DNA of 21,242 nt from CAYSCS01 sp964429695. Its GTDB lineage: Bacteria > Acidobacteriota > Aminicenantia > Aminicenantales > Aminicenantaceae. The first letter of the stretch is position 1, and every line of letters begins with the position of its first letter. The stretch spans positions 1-21,242 of the forward strand of contig CAYSCS010000061.1 in assembly GCA_964429695.1 (NCBI GenBank), written 5' to 3'. Below, in pieces: positions 6,943 to 15,723 of this stretch. The position numbers and the translations under genes were made by a program. Under the pieces are notes generated by a model, which saw only the letters and a list, made by a program, of their open reading frames with translations, was not told the DNA's origin and ran no database searches.

Positions 6943-8172
6943 ATGAAACTTAAAAAAAAGTCTCAGGCATTTTTTCTCCTCTTCATTCTGGGATTTATCT
7001 TGGTTTTCTTTTTTATCTTCAGAAAAGGGAGAAGGATTTCTTCCCCTTCTTTACTTCTTCCTGAAGATACTTCACGGCTCTTACAGGAAACAGTTCTTCC
7101 TGTAAGGGTGGTTTCTGCACGAAGAAAAGACCTGGAGATTGAGCTGAGCTTGCCAGGGGAAGCAGTGGCTTTCAAGAAGATAATAATCAGGACAGAAGTT
7201 CCAGGAAAAATAAGAAGACTTAATGTTGAAGAATCTCAGTATGTAGAAAAAGGCGAACTTCTTGTTGAGTTGGAGGATGAGGAATACAGGCTTGAGCTTG
7301 AGCGTACAGAAGCAATGAGGTTGAAGGTTCTTTCTGAGCTTGTTCTTGAGGGAGCTTATCAACCAAAAGATAACGAGGGACTTTCTTTCTCTCCTGACAT
7401 TCAGAAAAAAATGAATGAATTTGAAAAACTTAAAAACTTTTATCAGGAGGGGCTCATATCTGAACAAGAATTTAGAGAGAGAACTAGAGAGTTTGAGATT
7501 TCCCTGATCGATTCAGGGATGATGAACGAAGAAGTAAGAGCTGCGAGCAAAGGATTAACTCAAACTGAAATCGAGGTAAGAAGGGCCTCTCTTAACCTTG
7601 AAAAGACAAAAATCTCTGCTCCTTTCTCTGGAGTTGTCACGGAAATAAGAGTTTTCCCTGGAGAATATGTGAGTGCCGGAAGTGAGCTTCTTACTTTAGT
7701 TGATATCTTAAAGATTCAGATTCATGCTAAGGCTATCGAGAGCGAAGCGGGTAAGATAAAAATGGGGAGTAAAGCCAGATTAAGATTCATTGCTTATCCT
7801 AGAAAAATTTTTTTGGCTAAAGTTAAAGCAATAAGCCCTTTTATCGACCCTCAAGAGAAGACATGTAGAGTAATTCTTGAGGTTGATAATCCAGGGGAGG
7901 AAATTAAACCTGGAATGCATGCTGAGATAGAAATAACGGTTGAGACCCACAAGAGTCGTCTCCTCTTGCCCCAAGATGCCATTCTTTTCAGGGAAGGCAG
8001 GAATGTTGTCTTCGTCATTGAAGGGAATCTTGCAAAGTGGCGCTATGTAAAAACAGGAATTGAGAATCAAGAGTATGTAGAGATTCTTGAGGGTATCAAA
8101 GAAGGAGAACTCGTTGCTGTAGAGGGACACTTAACCCTTGCCCATGATGCAAGGGTAAGAATCATCGACTGA
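6943..8172 (+). CDS. RND efflux periplasmic adaptor (membrane fusion protein, HlyD/AcrA type)
   Basis: The protein has 409 residues from the ATG used here. A basic start (MKLKKK) and one membrane segment (about 8-26) anchor it in the inner membrane. A lipoyl/barrel-sandwich half follows (IIIRTEVPGKIRRLNVEESQ...GELLVELED), then a helical hairpin of about 130 residues, the second lipoyl half (KISAPFSGVVTEIRVFPGEY), and the beta-barrel and membrane-proximal domain (PGMHAEIEI). It should couple the RND transporters downstream to an outer-membrane channel, which is not in the window. The frame is also open to a TTG at 6916, but that lacks a ribosome site, so the ATG at 6943 is preferred although its AAAGG lies very close. 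A terminator sits directly after the stop, so it is not simply one operon with the transporters. Confidence 0.88.
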   Translation: MKLKKKSQAFFLLFILGFILVFFFIFRKGRRISSPSLLLPEDTSRLLQETVLPVRVVSARRKDLEIELSLPGEAVAFKKIIIRTEVPGKIRRLNVEESQYVEKGELLVELEDEEYRLELERTEAMRLKVLSELVLEGAYQPKDNEGLSFSPDIQKKMNEFEKLKNFYQEGLISEQEFRERTREFEISLIDSGMMNEEVRAASKGLTQTEIEVRRASLNLEKTKISAPFSGVVTEIRVFPGEYVSAGSELLTLVDILKIQIHAKAIESEAGKIKMGSKARLRFIAYPRKIFLAKVKAISPFIDPQEKTCRVILEVDNPGEEIKPGMHAEIEITVETHKSRLLLPQDAILFREGRNVVFVIEGNLAKWRYVKTGIENQEYVEILEGIKEGELVAVEGHLTLAHDARVRIID

Positions 8173-8212
8173 GTCTGGAGATTTTACTTACTCTTTATCT
8201 CTGGACTTTTTT
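8172..8212 (+). terminator. Rho-independent terminator after the adaptor gene
   Basis: AGTCTGGAGA (8172-8181) pairs with TCTCTGGACT (8198-8207) over ten positions, two of them G-U, around a 16-base loop, followed by a T run through 8212. It starts at the last base of the adaptor stop codon and overlaps the 3' end of the opposite-strand tautomerase gene. On the minus strand no T run follows, so it works for the plus strand only. Confidence 0.65.
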
Positions 8213-8394
8213 CGCTCTGTGAATAATTCCCCTCCGACCATGTAATTTTCGGCAGAAAACTCTACTATCCAGACACGGATTGTGGAAAGCGGGGCCCCGA
8301 TTGCCTCCTGCACGGCTCTGGTTATTCCTTCAAGCAGTTTCTTTTTCTGCTCATTGTTTCTGCCTTTAAGCAGACGAACTTCAATGAGAGGCAT
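8188..8394 (-). CDS. 4-oxalocrotonate tautomerase family enzyme
   Basis: This 68-residue protein matches the small tautomerase family, in which the N-terminal proline left after Met removal is the general base. In mature numbering Pro1, Arg11 (LLKGR) and Arg39 (STIRVWIVE) are all present, and the MVGGEL turn of the family is there. The residue at the place of Phe50 is Tyr. A short charged tail (RKKSRDKE) follows. The ribosome site AAAGGAGG lies 6-7 bases before the ATG. It sits 45 bases after the maleate-isomerase-like gene on the same strand, so the two are likely one transcript acting on unsaturated or keto-enol acids. The true substrate cannot be read from the sequence. Confidence 0.88.
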   Translation of the reverse strand: MPLIEVRLLKGRNNEQKKKLLEGITRAVQEAIGAPLSTIRVWIVEFSAENYMVGGELFTERKKSRDKE

Positions 8395-8439
8395 TTTATC
8401 CTCCTTTTTGTTTCAGAGTCTAGTCTCAATAGATATAGT

Positions 8440-9264
8440 CTAGGGTTTTAGGGTTAAAGGAATTTTCCGAGAGAGCCTGGAAAAAAGTCTCCCTGCACCT
8501 TCAATTTTAGTTTTCCAATTTAAAACATGAAGGATAGCGAAAAGAGAGGCGGTATTGCTTGAGAAAACATGAATTCCAAATTTTTGTTCCAACGGTTCGA
8601 TTGCCTCAAGAGTAGGCATATTTGTGCAAGAAAAAAATATGGTGTCAGGATTAACCTCCTTTATCAATTCTTTACTCACCTTCAGAAGATAGTTAATCGG
8701 GATCATCCCAATCTCAAGGTTAGAGATCATGCCGAAAGATCTTGTGGCCACAACTTGTAAACCTGGGAGCGATTCTTCCAAAAAATCGACCTCATCGGCA
8801 TTCAACTCACTTATATACGGGCTGATAAGGGCCAATCTCCTTGATTGGAGTGCTTGAAGCGAAATGAGCACCGCTTCCGATGTAGAAATAGAGGGGGCTT
8901 TCGATTCAGCTTTCAAGACCTGGCTGATTTTCCTCATTCCCTTCTTCCCCTTGAGAAAGGAAGCAGAAGTACAGGCAAAGCAGGTGGCATCACAAGAGGC
9001 ATCTGCAAGCAACCGAGCCGCAGCTCTGAGACCGTGAAGCATGCGATTCAAGGTTCCAGGCGTTATCTCAGAAAGGGGGATGCGCGTAAAATGTAGAGTA
9101 ATGCCAGACTCTCTGGCTGTGAGTTTGGTTAGCTCCGGCTCTGCAGTTGTATTGGAGGAAGGGATGATGAATCCTATTCTAATCTGTTTTTTTCTCACTT
9201 GTAATTTTATATATCTTTTTCTAGGGTTTGGTAAAGAAAAAAAGAGAAACTTAAGGCTATCCAT
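8440..9264 (-). CDS. Maleate isomerase / arylmalonate decarboxylase family protein (Asp/Glu racemase superfamily)
   Basis: The protein has 274 residues. The family start IRIGFIIPSSNTTAEPE (residues 28-44) is clear. The two expected active-site cysteines appear at C98 (CFACTSASF) and C213 (FFSCTNMPT), consistent with a cofactor-free two-cysteine isomerase or racemase such as maleate cis-trans isomerase. The extra 25-30 residues at the N-terminus are unusual. The ATG at 9264 has no ribosome site, and a GTG about 22 codons in (9198) is a possible real start. It is followed by the tautomerase gene on the same strand and diverges from the RND genes across 155 AT-rich bases. The substrate may be maleate, a substituted malonate or a hydantoin-like acid; this is not decidable here. 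Confidence 0.8.
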   Translation of the reverse strand: MDSLKFLFFSLPNPRKRYIKLQVRKKQIRIGFIIPSSNTTAEPELTKLTARESGITLHFTRIPLSEITPGTLNRMLHGLRAAARLLADASCDATCFACTSASFLKGKKGMRKISQVLKAESKAPSISTSEAVLISLQALQSRRLALISPYISELNADEVDFLEESLPGLQVVATRSFGMISNLEIGMIPINYLLKVSKELIKEVNPDTIFFSCTNMPTLEAIEPLEQKFGIHVFSSNTASLFAILHVLNWKTKIEGAGRLFSRLSRKIPLTLKP

Positions 9265-9419
9265 TTTTTTAGGGATTTGATTGAGGGAATTAATAGCTCT
9301 TAGATTATCTGATTCTATTTCTTTAATAAGTGAGGAAAGAAGGGATAATTTCTGTTTTTTTTAAGTCTATATATTTTGAGTCTTAGGTTAGTAAGAAAAG
9401 CTTAAACCTTGGTCATGAA

Positions 9420-12400
9420 GTGAAAATAACAAGGTTTTCTCTTAAGAGGCCAGTAACTACTCTCATGTTTTTTTTGGCTTTAATCATGTTTGGGTTTTTT
9501 TCCTTTAAGGAACTGGGAGTAGACCTCTTTCCAGACATAAAATATCCCCACCTCCTTGTGGTTACTCAATACTCCGGGGTAAGCCCAGAGGAAATTGAGA
9601 AGATGGTAACGGCTCCACTTGAAGCGACACTAAGACAAGTTCAGGGAGTTCAACGTCTTAAATCTGTATCAAAGGAAGGGGTTTCTTATCTCAGCCTTGA
9701 ATTTTCCTGGGATACAGACATGAATTTCGCCCTGCTCCATACAAAGGAAAAAATAGATGTGGTACGAGAGAACCTCCCTCTGAGTGTAGAAGAACCAATT
9801 ATCATTCCCCTTGATCCCCAAAGCAGGCCTATTTTAATCATGACCTTATATTCTAGCTCATCTCATGTTGACCTTAAAGGAGTTGGACATGAGCTGATTA
9901 AGCCCAGATTAGAACAAATCGATGGTGTAGGTCTTGTGGAAATTATCGGTTCCCCCGAAAGAGAGATTCATGTTGAGTTAAAACCGGAGCTAGTGAATTT
10001 GTATGGTTTGAGCGTCAATGAAATCTCTGAAAAGATTGAATCTTTCAACAAGAATATTCAAGGGGGAATTATCAAGAAAGGGGGACTTAAATATTCCCTA
10101 CGCATGGTTGGTGAATTGGAAAATGTGACTGAAATTGGAGAAATTGGTTTCCAAATAAAAGAAGGCAAAGAACAGCTCAAATTGAGTGAATTAGCGGAAA
10201 TAAAAGAATCATTTAGAGAAAGGGAGAGCCTCATAAGATTAAACGGCATAGAAAGCATAGGTCTCCTCGTCTATAAAGAGTTTAATCGAAATACTGTAAA
10301 AGTCTCGAAGGAGATTCGTCTTGTCCTGGAGGAGATGGCCAAAAACCATCCCGAGATTGGGATCAGGGTCGTCTATGAACAGGCGGAAGAAGTGGAAAAA
10401 GCAATTTCTTCGGTTTACATGGCAATCATTTTCGGCGCGATGCTAGCATTTTTGACTCTTATCTTTTTCCTTCAGGATTACGTGGCACCCTTAATTATAG
10501 CATTTTCCATCCCTGTTTCTATCATCGGTACTTTCAACTTTCTTTATTTTCAGAAGATAAATCTCAACATTATCTCCCTAGGAGGCTTAGCTCTTGGTGT
10601 GGGGATGATGGTTGACAATTCAATTATAGTCTTGGAGAGCATATTTCGGAACATAGAATTCGGGGAAGAGGCTCCTTATAGAGGAACAAAGGAAATTGGG
10701 ATGGCTGTTAGTGCCTCGACTCTGACGACGATTTCGGTGTTTTTGCCCATAATCTACTTACCTGATATAGCAGGGAAAATGTTCAAAGAGCTTTCCCTGA
10801 CAGTTACTTTTTCTCTTCTTTCTTCTCTTGTTGTTGCTCTGACTTTGGTTCCACTTCTCGTCGCCTGGCTCCTTCGGTCAAGGTTAAAAGAGTTGAAAGT
10901 GGAAATTGAAGATATAAGGTCAGAGAAAAAAAAATTAGGAATAGCCCTTGAAAAAAGGAATGCATCTCGAATCACTAAATTCTCTGTGGCAGGGCTTTTA
11001 GGCTTTCTCAATTTATGCTTCCAAGCCATTTTCAAGGAGTTTTGTTCTCTTTACCTGAAAATAGAAACACAACATCATAGGTTGCTTAAATTTTCCCTTA
11101 AAAATAAAAGAAAAATTATTTGTTACAATATGTTTTTTATTGTTCTTATAGGAATACTAATATTGATGATTAAGAAAGAATTTTTGCCCTCTCTTGAATC
11201 CAGCTCTTTTGAAGTCAAATTTGAGACTCCTCCTGAATATGGTCTGGAAGAGACCGTAGCGCATGTTTCTCTGTTGGAGAATTGGTTAATGAGCCACAAA
11301 GAGATAGAAACAATCTTCTCTCAGATTGGAATAGTAAGTATCCTTGAAAATTTAAATCCTGATGTTTCGCTTAATTCAGCCAGGATCTATGTGGGAGCAA
11401 AGAAAGGGGTAAACTTGGAAAGACAGGTCAAGGAGTTAGGGGAATGGTTTCGAAGTTTCCCTTCATTGAGCTATTCGCTTACGAAAGGGCACTCCTATCT
11501 TGAGAAACTCTTCTTTTCCCCTCAGCAGGGGATGAGGATTAAGATCAAAGGAAAAGACCTTGAACTCTTAGCAAGGATTTCAAATGAGCTTTCTAAAAAA
11601 ATATCTAGCTTCGGGGAGGGATACATAAGCAGTAGTTTTAAAGAAGGTAAGCCACGTCTATGGATAAAATTAAAGAAAGAAATAGCAGAAAAATATGATC
11701 TTTCCCCTTCAATCATTGGGGATTTTTTTGTGCAGGCGATAAAGGGCAAGAAAGCCTCCGAATTGAGGGAACCAGGGGGAAAATATGACATCCTTGTTCG
11801 CCTTCATAAAGAGAAAAGGGAGAACATAGAAACACTCTTAGAGGGAATGATTCCCTACAAAAACTCTTTTATTCCTCTTAGAGAGCTTGTTGATTATCAA
11901 ATCATCAGAGGACCAGTGGAAATCTTGCGTGAGAACCAGCAGAGGGAAGTGTTGTTAAACCTTAGCTTTCCTCAGCTTAAAATGCAGAGACTCAAGCTTA
12001 AAGTTAAAAAAACAATAGATTCCTTAACTCTTCCTCAGGGATATTGGGTTGATTTCAATGGAGAAGAAGAAGAGATGAGAAAGTCTTCAAGAAACTTAGT
12101 CATGGCTTTCTGTGTGGCCGTGGTTTTGGTATATATGATTATGGCTGCTCAATTTGAATCGTTAATCCATCCTCTTTTAATCATGGTAACCCTACCTATG
12201 GGACTGGCAGGAGCTATCTTTTTCTTATTCATTTGCGGTGAAAGTTTGAATCTCATTTCAGGGATAGGGTTAGTTGTTCTTTCTGGGATTGTAGTAAATG
12301 ATGCCATTGTTAAGATTGACTACATCAATCAATTGAGGAGGAAAGGTTTTGAGCTAAGACAAGCCATCCTTGAAGCAAGCAGGACTAGGCTCAGGCCTGT

Positions 12401-12593
12401 TTTAATGACTACCTTGACCACGGTTTTCGGCCTTTTGCCTTTATCTTTAGGAATAGGTAAAGGGGCCGCTCTCCAGAGACCTTTAGCAATTGCCATAATA
12501 GGAGGACTAATTTTCTCTACCTTTTTAACCTTGGTCTTCATACCGTTGCTATATGAAACGGTTGAGAAATTTACTGCCTCACAAGAGGAATGA
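9420..12593 (+). CDS. RND multidrug efflux transporter, first subunit (HAE1/AcrB-like)
   Basis: At 1057 residues this is the usual RND size. It starts ITRFSLKRPVTTLMFF with the first membrane segment (about 10-28). The porter loop PDIKYPHLLVVTQYSGVSPEEIE follows, then membrane segments 2-6 (about 335-480), a charged cytoplasmic linker, segment 7 (about 558-578), the second porter loop, and segments 8-12 (about 890-1045). Segment 4 reads GMMVDNSIIVLESI, so the Asp-Asp pair of AcrB is D399-N400. Segment 10 reads GIVVNDAIVKIDYINQLRRKG with K965 displaced from the AcrB Lys940 position. The start is GTG, preceded and overlapped by a two-codon frame ATG-AAG-TGA. The stop overlaps the next ATG (ATGA). 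It should exchange protons for substrates, working with the adaptor at 6943. Confidence 0.9.
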   Translation: MKITRFSLKRPVTTLMFFLALIMFGFFSFKELGVDLFPDIKYPHLLVVTQYSGVSPEEIEKMVTAPLEATLRQVQGVQRLKSVSKEGVSYLSLEFSWDTDMNFALLHTKEKIDVVRENLPLSVEEPIIIPLDPQSRPILIMTLYSSSSHVDLKGVGHELIKPRLEQIDGVGLVEIIGSPEREIHVELKPELVNLYGLSVNEISEKIESFNKNIQGGIIKKGGLKYSLRMVGELENVTEIGEIGFQIKEGKEQLKLSELAEIKESFRERESLIRLNGIESIGLLVYKEFNRNTVKVSKEIRLVLEEMAKNHPEIGIRVVYEQAEEVEKAISSVYMAIIFGAMLAFLTLIFFLQDYVAPLIIAFSIPVSIIGTFNFLYFQKINLNIISLGGLALGVGMMVDNSIIVLESIFRNIEFGEEAPYRGTKEIGMAVSASTLTTISVFLPIIYLPDIAGKMFKELSLTVTFSLLSSLVVALTLVPLLVAWLLRSRLKELKVEIEDIRSEKKKLGIALEKRNASRITKFSVAGLLGFLNLCFQAIFKEFCSLYLKIETQHHRLLKFSLKNKRKIICYNMFFIVLIGILILMIKKEFLPSLESSSFEVKFETPPEYGLEETVAHVSLLENWLMSHKEIETIFSQIGIVSILENLNPDVSLNSARIYVGAKKGVNLERQVKELGEWFRSFPSLSYSLTKGHSYLEKLFFSPQQGMRIKIKGKDLELLARISNELSKKISSFGEGYISSSFKEGKPRLWIKLKKEIAEKYDLSPSIIGDFFVQAIKGKKASELREPGGKYDILVRLHKEKRENIETLLEGMIPYKNSFIPLRELVDYQIIRGPVEILRENQQREVLLNLSFPQLKMQRLKLKVKKTIDSLTLPQGYWVDFNGEEEEMRKSSRNLVMAFCVAVVLVYMIMAAQFESLIHPLLIMVTLPMGLAGAIFFLFICGESLNLISGIGLVVLSGIVVNDAIVKIDYINQLRRKGFELRQAILEASRTRLRPVLMTTLTTVFGLLPLSLGIGKGAALQRPLAIAIIGGLIFSTFLTLVFIPLLYETVEKFTASQEE

Positions 12594-15500
12594 AGTTTTT
12601 TATCTATCGCCCGATTGCCACCTCAATGATGCTTATTTTTCTTTTGGTTCTGGGAGTTTACTCATTTTTCCACCTCCATCTCGAGCTTGTACCCCAAGAA
12701 GAATATCCTCGACTCGAAATTGAGACTTTTTGGCCTTACCTACCTGCAGAGGTAATTCAGGCTGAAATAACCTCTCCTTTGGAGGGAATTTGCTCTTCTT
12801 TGAAGGGGGTGAGAAAAGTCAATTCTGAATCATCCTTGAGTTCTTCACGAGTTTCAATCGAGCTCGACTCCAAGGTGAACCTGGAATTTGTTAGGCTTGA
12901 ACTCAAAGAAAAAATTGCAGGGATTAGAGGGAATTTACCTTATGGAATAAAGATAAGAGTGGAATCCTACCTCCCCGGTGGTTTCAGGTTTAAGCCCTTT
13001 CTCTCCTTTGATATTTCCGGAAATTATTCGATCCAGGAATTGAGAGAGCTGGTTAAAGATAAGCTTGAAACGGCTCTCAGGGAAGTTAAAGGAGTGTCAA
13101 GAGTTGAGGTCAGTGGAGGAGCGGATGCTGAGATTAAGGTTCTCCTAGATTTAAAAAAGATAAAGGCTTTCGGCATCCATCCCTTATGGATTAAACAAAG
13201 AATTTCAGAGAGATTGGGAATGTATGCTGCGGGTAAGATAAGAAAAGGTGCTCAAGAAGTAATTCTTAAAATTTCTACCCCTCTCAGGAATCTTCAGGAA
13301 TTAGAAGACATACTCCTTGAAAGAAAAAACAATCGTCCCCTCAGGGTTAAGGATGTAGCCAGTTTGTCTCGGGGCTATGGGGAAGTCTTTCATCTCCATC
13401 GGACAAATGGCTTATCTACCCTGCGCTTGACCGTAAGCAAGGAAAAAGGAGCGAGTACTCTCAATGTGGCTAAAAAGGTTAATCAAAAAATTGAGGAAAT
13501 CAGGAAAAATTTGCCAAGTGACATCGTCTTCAAAGAAATTGACGATGAGGCCGAGGAGCTAAAAAAATATATGAAGGAGCTCTATCTTCTGGGAGGAATC
13601 ATTATTTTTGTGATTTTTTGCCTTGTTTTCTTTACCTTAAGGAGCCTGGTATCTTCTTTACTCATTCTTTCATCCATAGCTTTTTCAGCCTTCATAAGTT
13701 TTAATTTTTTTTACTTTTTCGGGGCTCCTCTAAACCTCCTTACTTTAGGAGGGATATTACTTGGATTTGGCATTTTTGTCGATAACTCAATTGTTGTCTA
13801 TGAAAATATTCTTCGCTTCAAAGAAGGCGGCTCTTCATCTGAACTTGCCGCCCTTCATGGCTCAAGAGAAGTCATCCTCCCTGTAGTGGCGTCGACTCTG
13901 ACTACGGTGAGTGTCTTTTTTTCTTTCGCTTACTTTCAAGGACGACTAAGAATCTATTATCTTCCTTTGGCGATTGTGGTTGCGTCTGCTCTATGTGCAT
14001 CTCTTCTGGTTTCGTTTACTCTAATCCCTGCTTTAAGTTCAAGAGTGAAAGAGAGGCAGAGAATAAAGAAGGAGAGATCATCGAGGACTTATGAGAAAGT
14101 GTTGAAGGTTATTCTTAAATATCCGCTGATGACGCTTGTGGTATTTTCTCTAATTTTTTACCTGACCTACAAGTGGTTCAAGGCAGAAGTTACGATTGGT
14201 CAGTTTTTTAAATGGCAATCAAATCAAGAGTTAGAAATCTATATAGCAATGCCTCAAGAAGTTGGAATAGAGGAGATAGATAAAGTTGTAAGAAGGTTTG
14301 AGAAAATGGCACTTTTAAAAGATTATGTAAAGGAAGTAAAGACTACAATTTTTTTCACCCAGGCTTATCTCAGAATAACCTTTCCTCCCCGGGTCAAGAA
14401 CTCGCTCTATCCTTATCTTTTGAAGGAGGAGTTGATTCAACTTGCTACCTCTTTAGCAGGGATTGATGTCAGTATTTCGGGACTCGACCCAAAGATCTAT
14501 TTTACGGGGTTTAATGATGAGACCTATTTTTCTTCTAGAATAACTTTTTCTGGTTATAACCTAAAGAAATTAAGAGAGCTCACATCGAGCTTTGTGGAAA
14601 AATTGAAGAAATACCCAAGAGTTGTAGAAGTTAAGTTAGTTTCGGATGGACACCAAAGATTGAGGAGCGATTCTTCTGAATATGTGCTGAAAATGAATAA
14701 GCAGAAGATGAGGTGGTATGGTCTCGACCCTTTGGATATGTATTTTCAGCTCAATATGCTTTTTGAAGGAAAACTTGGGGAACCTCTAAGAATGCAGATA
14801 GGGAGAGAAGAAATAAGTGTATTCATCGGATTCGAAGGGTCAACAACATCGAGTCTGAATTGGCTTCAGGGATTGCTATTAAAGACTGAACAAGGAAAAT
14901 ACATCAGGATAAGGGACGTGTTTTTTCCTGGCGAGAGTATTCTCCAAGGCTCGATTCACAGAGAAAATCAGAAATTCAAGCAAACAGTCAGGTGGGAGTT
15001 CAAAGGACCTCAGAAGATTGCTGAAGAATTTAAGAGAAAAATTTATTCTCAAATTGAGCTTCCTCCTGGATTTACGGCCTCTTTGGAGGAAGAAAAGTGG
15101 ATTACTGAAGAAGAGAAGAAGAATCTCTCCCAGGCATTCATCTTTTCCCTCGCCTTGATTTTTATGGTTCTTGCCGCCTTATATGAATCTTTAATTCAGC
15201 CAATCTTTATTCTCTTTGCTGTACCATTTTCTTTGATTGGAGTTTTTTCCCTTTTTGCACTCATCGGTTCCCAGTTCGACTCTGCTGCTTACGTAGGATT
15301 AATTCTTCTTGGAGGCATAGTAGTTAATAATTCTATCCTCCTTGTAAACCATATAAATTTGAAGAGAGCTCAGGGTTTATCTCTGGAGGAAGCAGTAGTG
15401 AAAGGAGCAAGTGAAAGAATAAGACCAATTTTTCTTACTACAGGGACCACTGTTTTGGGCATGCTCCCTATACTTTTTATTCATCTTGAGGTCGGAAGCG

Positions 15501-15664
15501 AAAACATCTGGTTTTCATTAGCTCTGACTACCGTGGGTGGGCTCACAAGTTCTACAATTTCAGCTCTTATTGCTATTCCTGTTATTTACTTTCACACCAT
15601 TTCTCTAGGTAAAAAGATTTGGCAAAAAATCGCTCAATCTAAGGTCACTTCGAAAAAAATGTGA
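12590..15664 (+). CDS. RND multidrug efflux transporter, second subunit (AcrB/MdtC-like)
   Basis: This 1024-residue RND protein has the same plan as its upstream neighbour: segment 1 at about 9-27, segments 2-6 at about 325-480, and a C-terminal bundle after about residue 845. Segment 4 reads GIFVDNSIVVYENI (D398-N399). Segment 10 reads GIVVNNSILLVNHINLKRAQG, with no acidic residue or lysine in the core, unlike the first subunit. The 4-base ATGA overlap implies translational coupling and a fixed ratio, as in the MdtB-MdtC heterotrimer. A heteromeric pump with the neighbour is therefore the likely state (inference). A terminator is built into its last codons. Confidence 0.88.
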   Translation: MKFFIYRPIATSMMLIFLLVLGVYSFFHLHLELVPQEEYPRLEIETFWPYLPAEVIQAEITSPLEGICSSLKGVRKVNSESSLSSSRVSIELDSKVNLEFVRLELKEKIAGIRGNLPYGIKIRVESYLPGGFRFKPFLSFDISGNYSIQELRELVKDKLETALREVKGVSRVEVSGGADAEIKVLLDLKKIKAFGIHPLWIKQRISERLGMYAAGKIRKGAQEVILKISTPLRNLQELEDILLERKNNRPLRVKDVASLSRGYGEVFHLHRTNGLSTLRLTVSKEKGASTLNVAKKVNQKIEEIRKNLPSDIVFKEIDDEAEELKKYMKELYLLGGIIIFVIFCLVFFTLRSLVSSLLILSSIAFSAFISFNFFYFFGAPLNLLTLGGILLGFGIFVDNSIVVYENILRFKEGGSSSELAALHGSREVILPVVASTLTTVSVFFSFAYFQGRLRIYYLPLAIVVASALCASLLVSFTLIPALSSRVKERQRIKKERSSRTYEKVLKVILKYPLMTLVVFSLIFYLTYKWFKAEVTIGQFFKWQSNQELEIYIAMPQEVGIEEIDKVVRRFEKMALLKDYVKEVKTTIFFTQAYLRITFPPRVKNSLYPYLLKEELIQLATSLAGIDVSISGLDPKIYFTGFNDETYFSSRITFSGYNLKKLRELTSSFVEKLKKYPRVVEVKLVSDGHQRLRSDSSEYVLKMNKQKMRWYGLDPLDMYFQLNMLFEGKLGEPLRMQIGREEISVFIGFEGSTTSSLNWLQGLLLKTEQGKYIRIRDVFFPGESILQGSIHRENQKFKQTVRWEFKGPQKIAEEFKRKIYSQIELPPGFTASLEEEKWITEEEKKNLSQAFIFSLALIFMVLAALYESLIQPIFILFAVPFSLIGVFSLFALIGSQFDSAAYVGLILLGGIVVNNSILLVNHINLKRAQGLSLEEAVVKGASERIRPIFLTTGTTVLGMLPILFIHLEVGSENIWFSLALTTVGGLTSSTISALIAIPVIYFHTISLGKKIWQKIAQSKVTSKKM

Positions 15665-15676
15665 CCTTTCCTTTTT
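15641..15676 (+). terminator. Rho-independent terminator overlapping the stop of the second RND gene
   Basis: AAGGTCAC (15641-15648) and GTGACCTT (15661-15668) form a perfect 8-bp stem around a 12-base loop, followed by TCCTTTTT. The TGA stop (15662-15664) is inside the 3' arm. It closes the RND operon and separates it from the PLP enzyme genes. Confidence 0.65.
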
Positions 15677-15702
15677 GATTTACCATCCTGTTTTTGTTAT
15701 AA
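15675..15702 (+). promoter_or_regulatory. Putative sigma70-type promoter for the PLP enzyme pair
   Basis: TTGATT (15675-15680), a 16-base spacer and TTATAA (15697-15702) lie just after the RND terminator and about 20 bases before the next ATG. The -35 overlaps the terminator's T tract. Position and spacing are right; consensus match is moderate. Confidence 0.4.
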
Positions 15703-15723
15703 AGTCTCATAGAGGAGGTAAGG

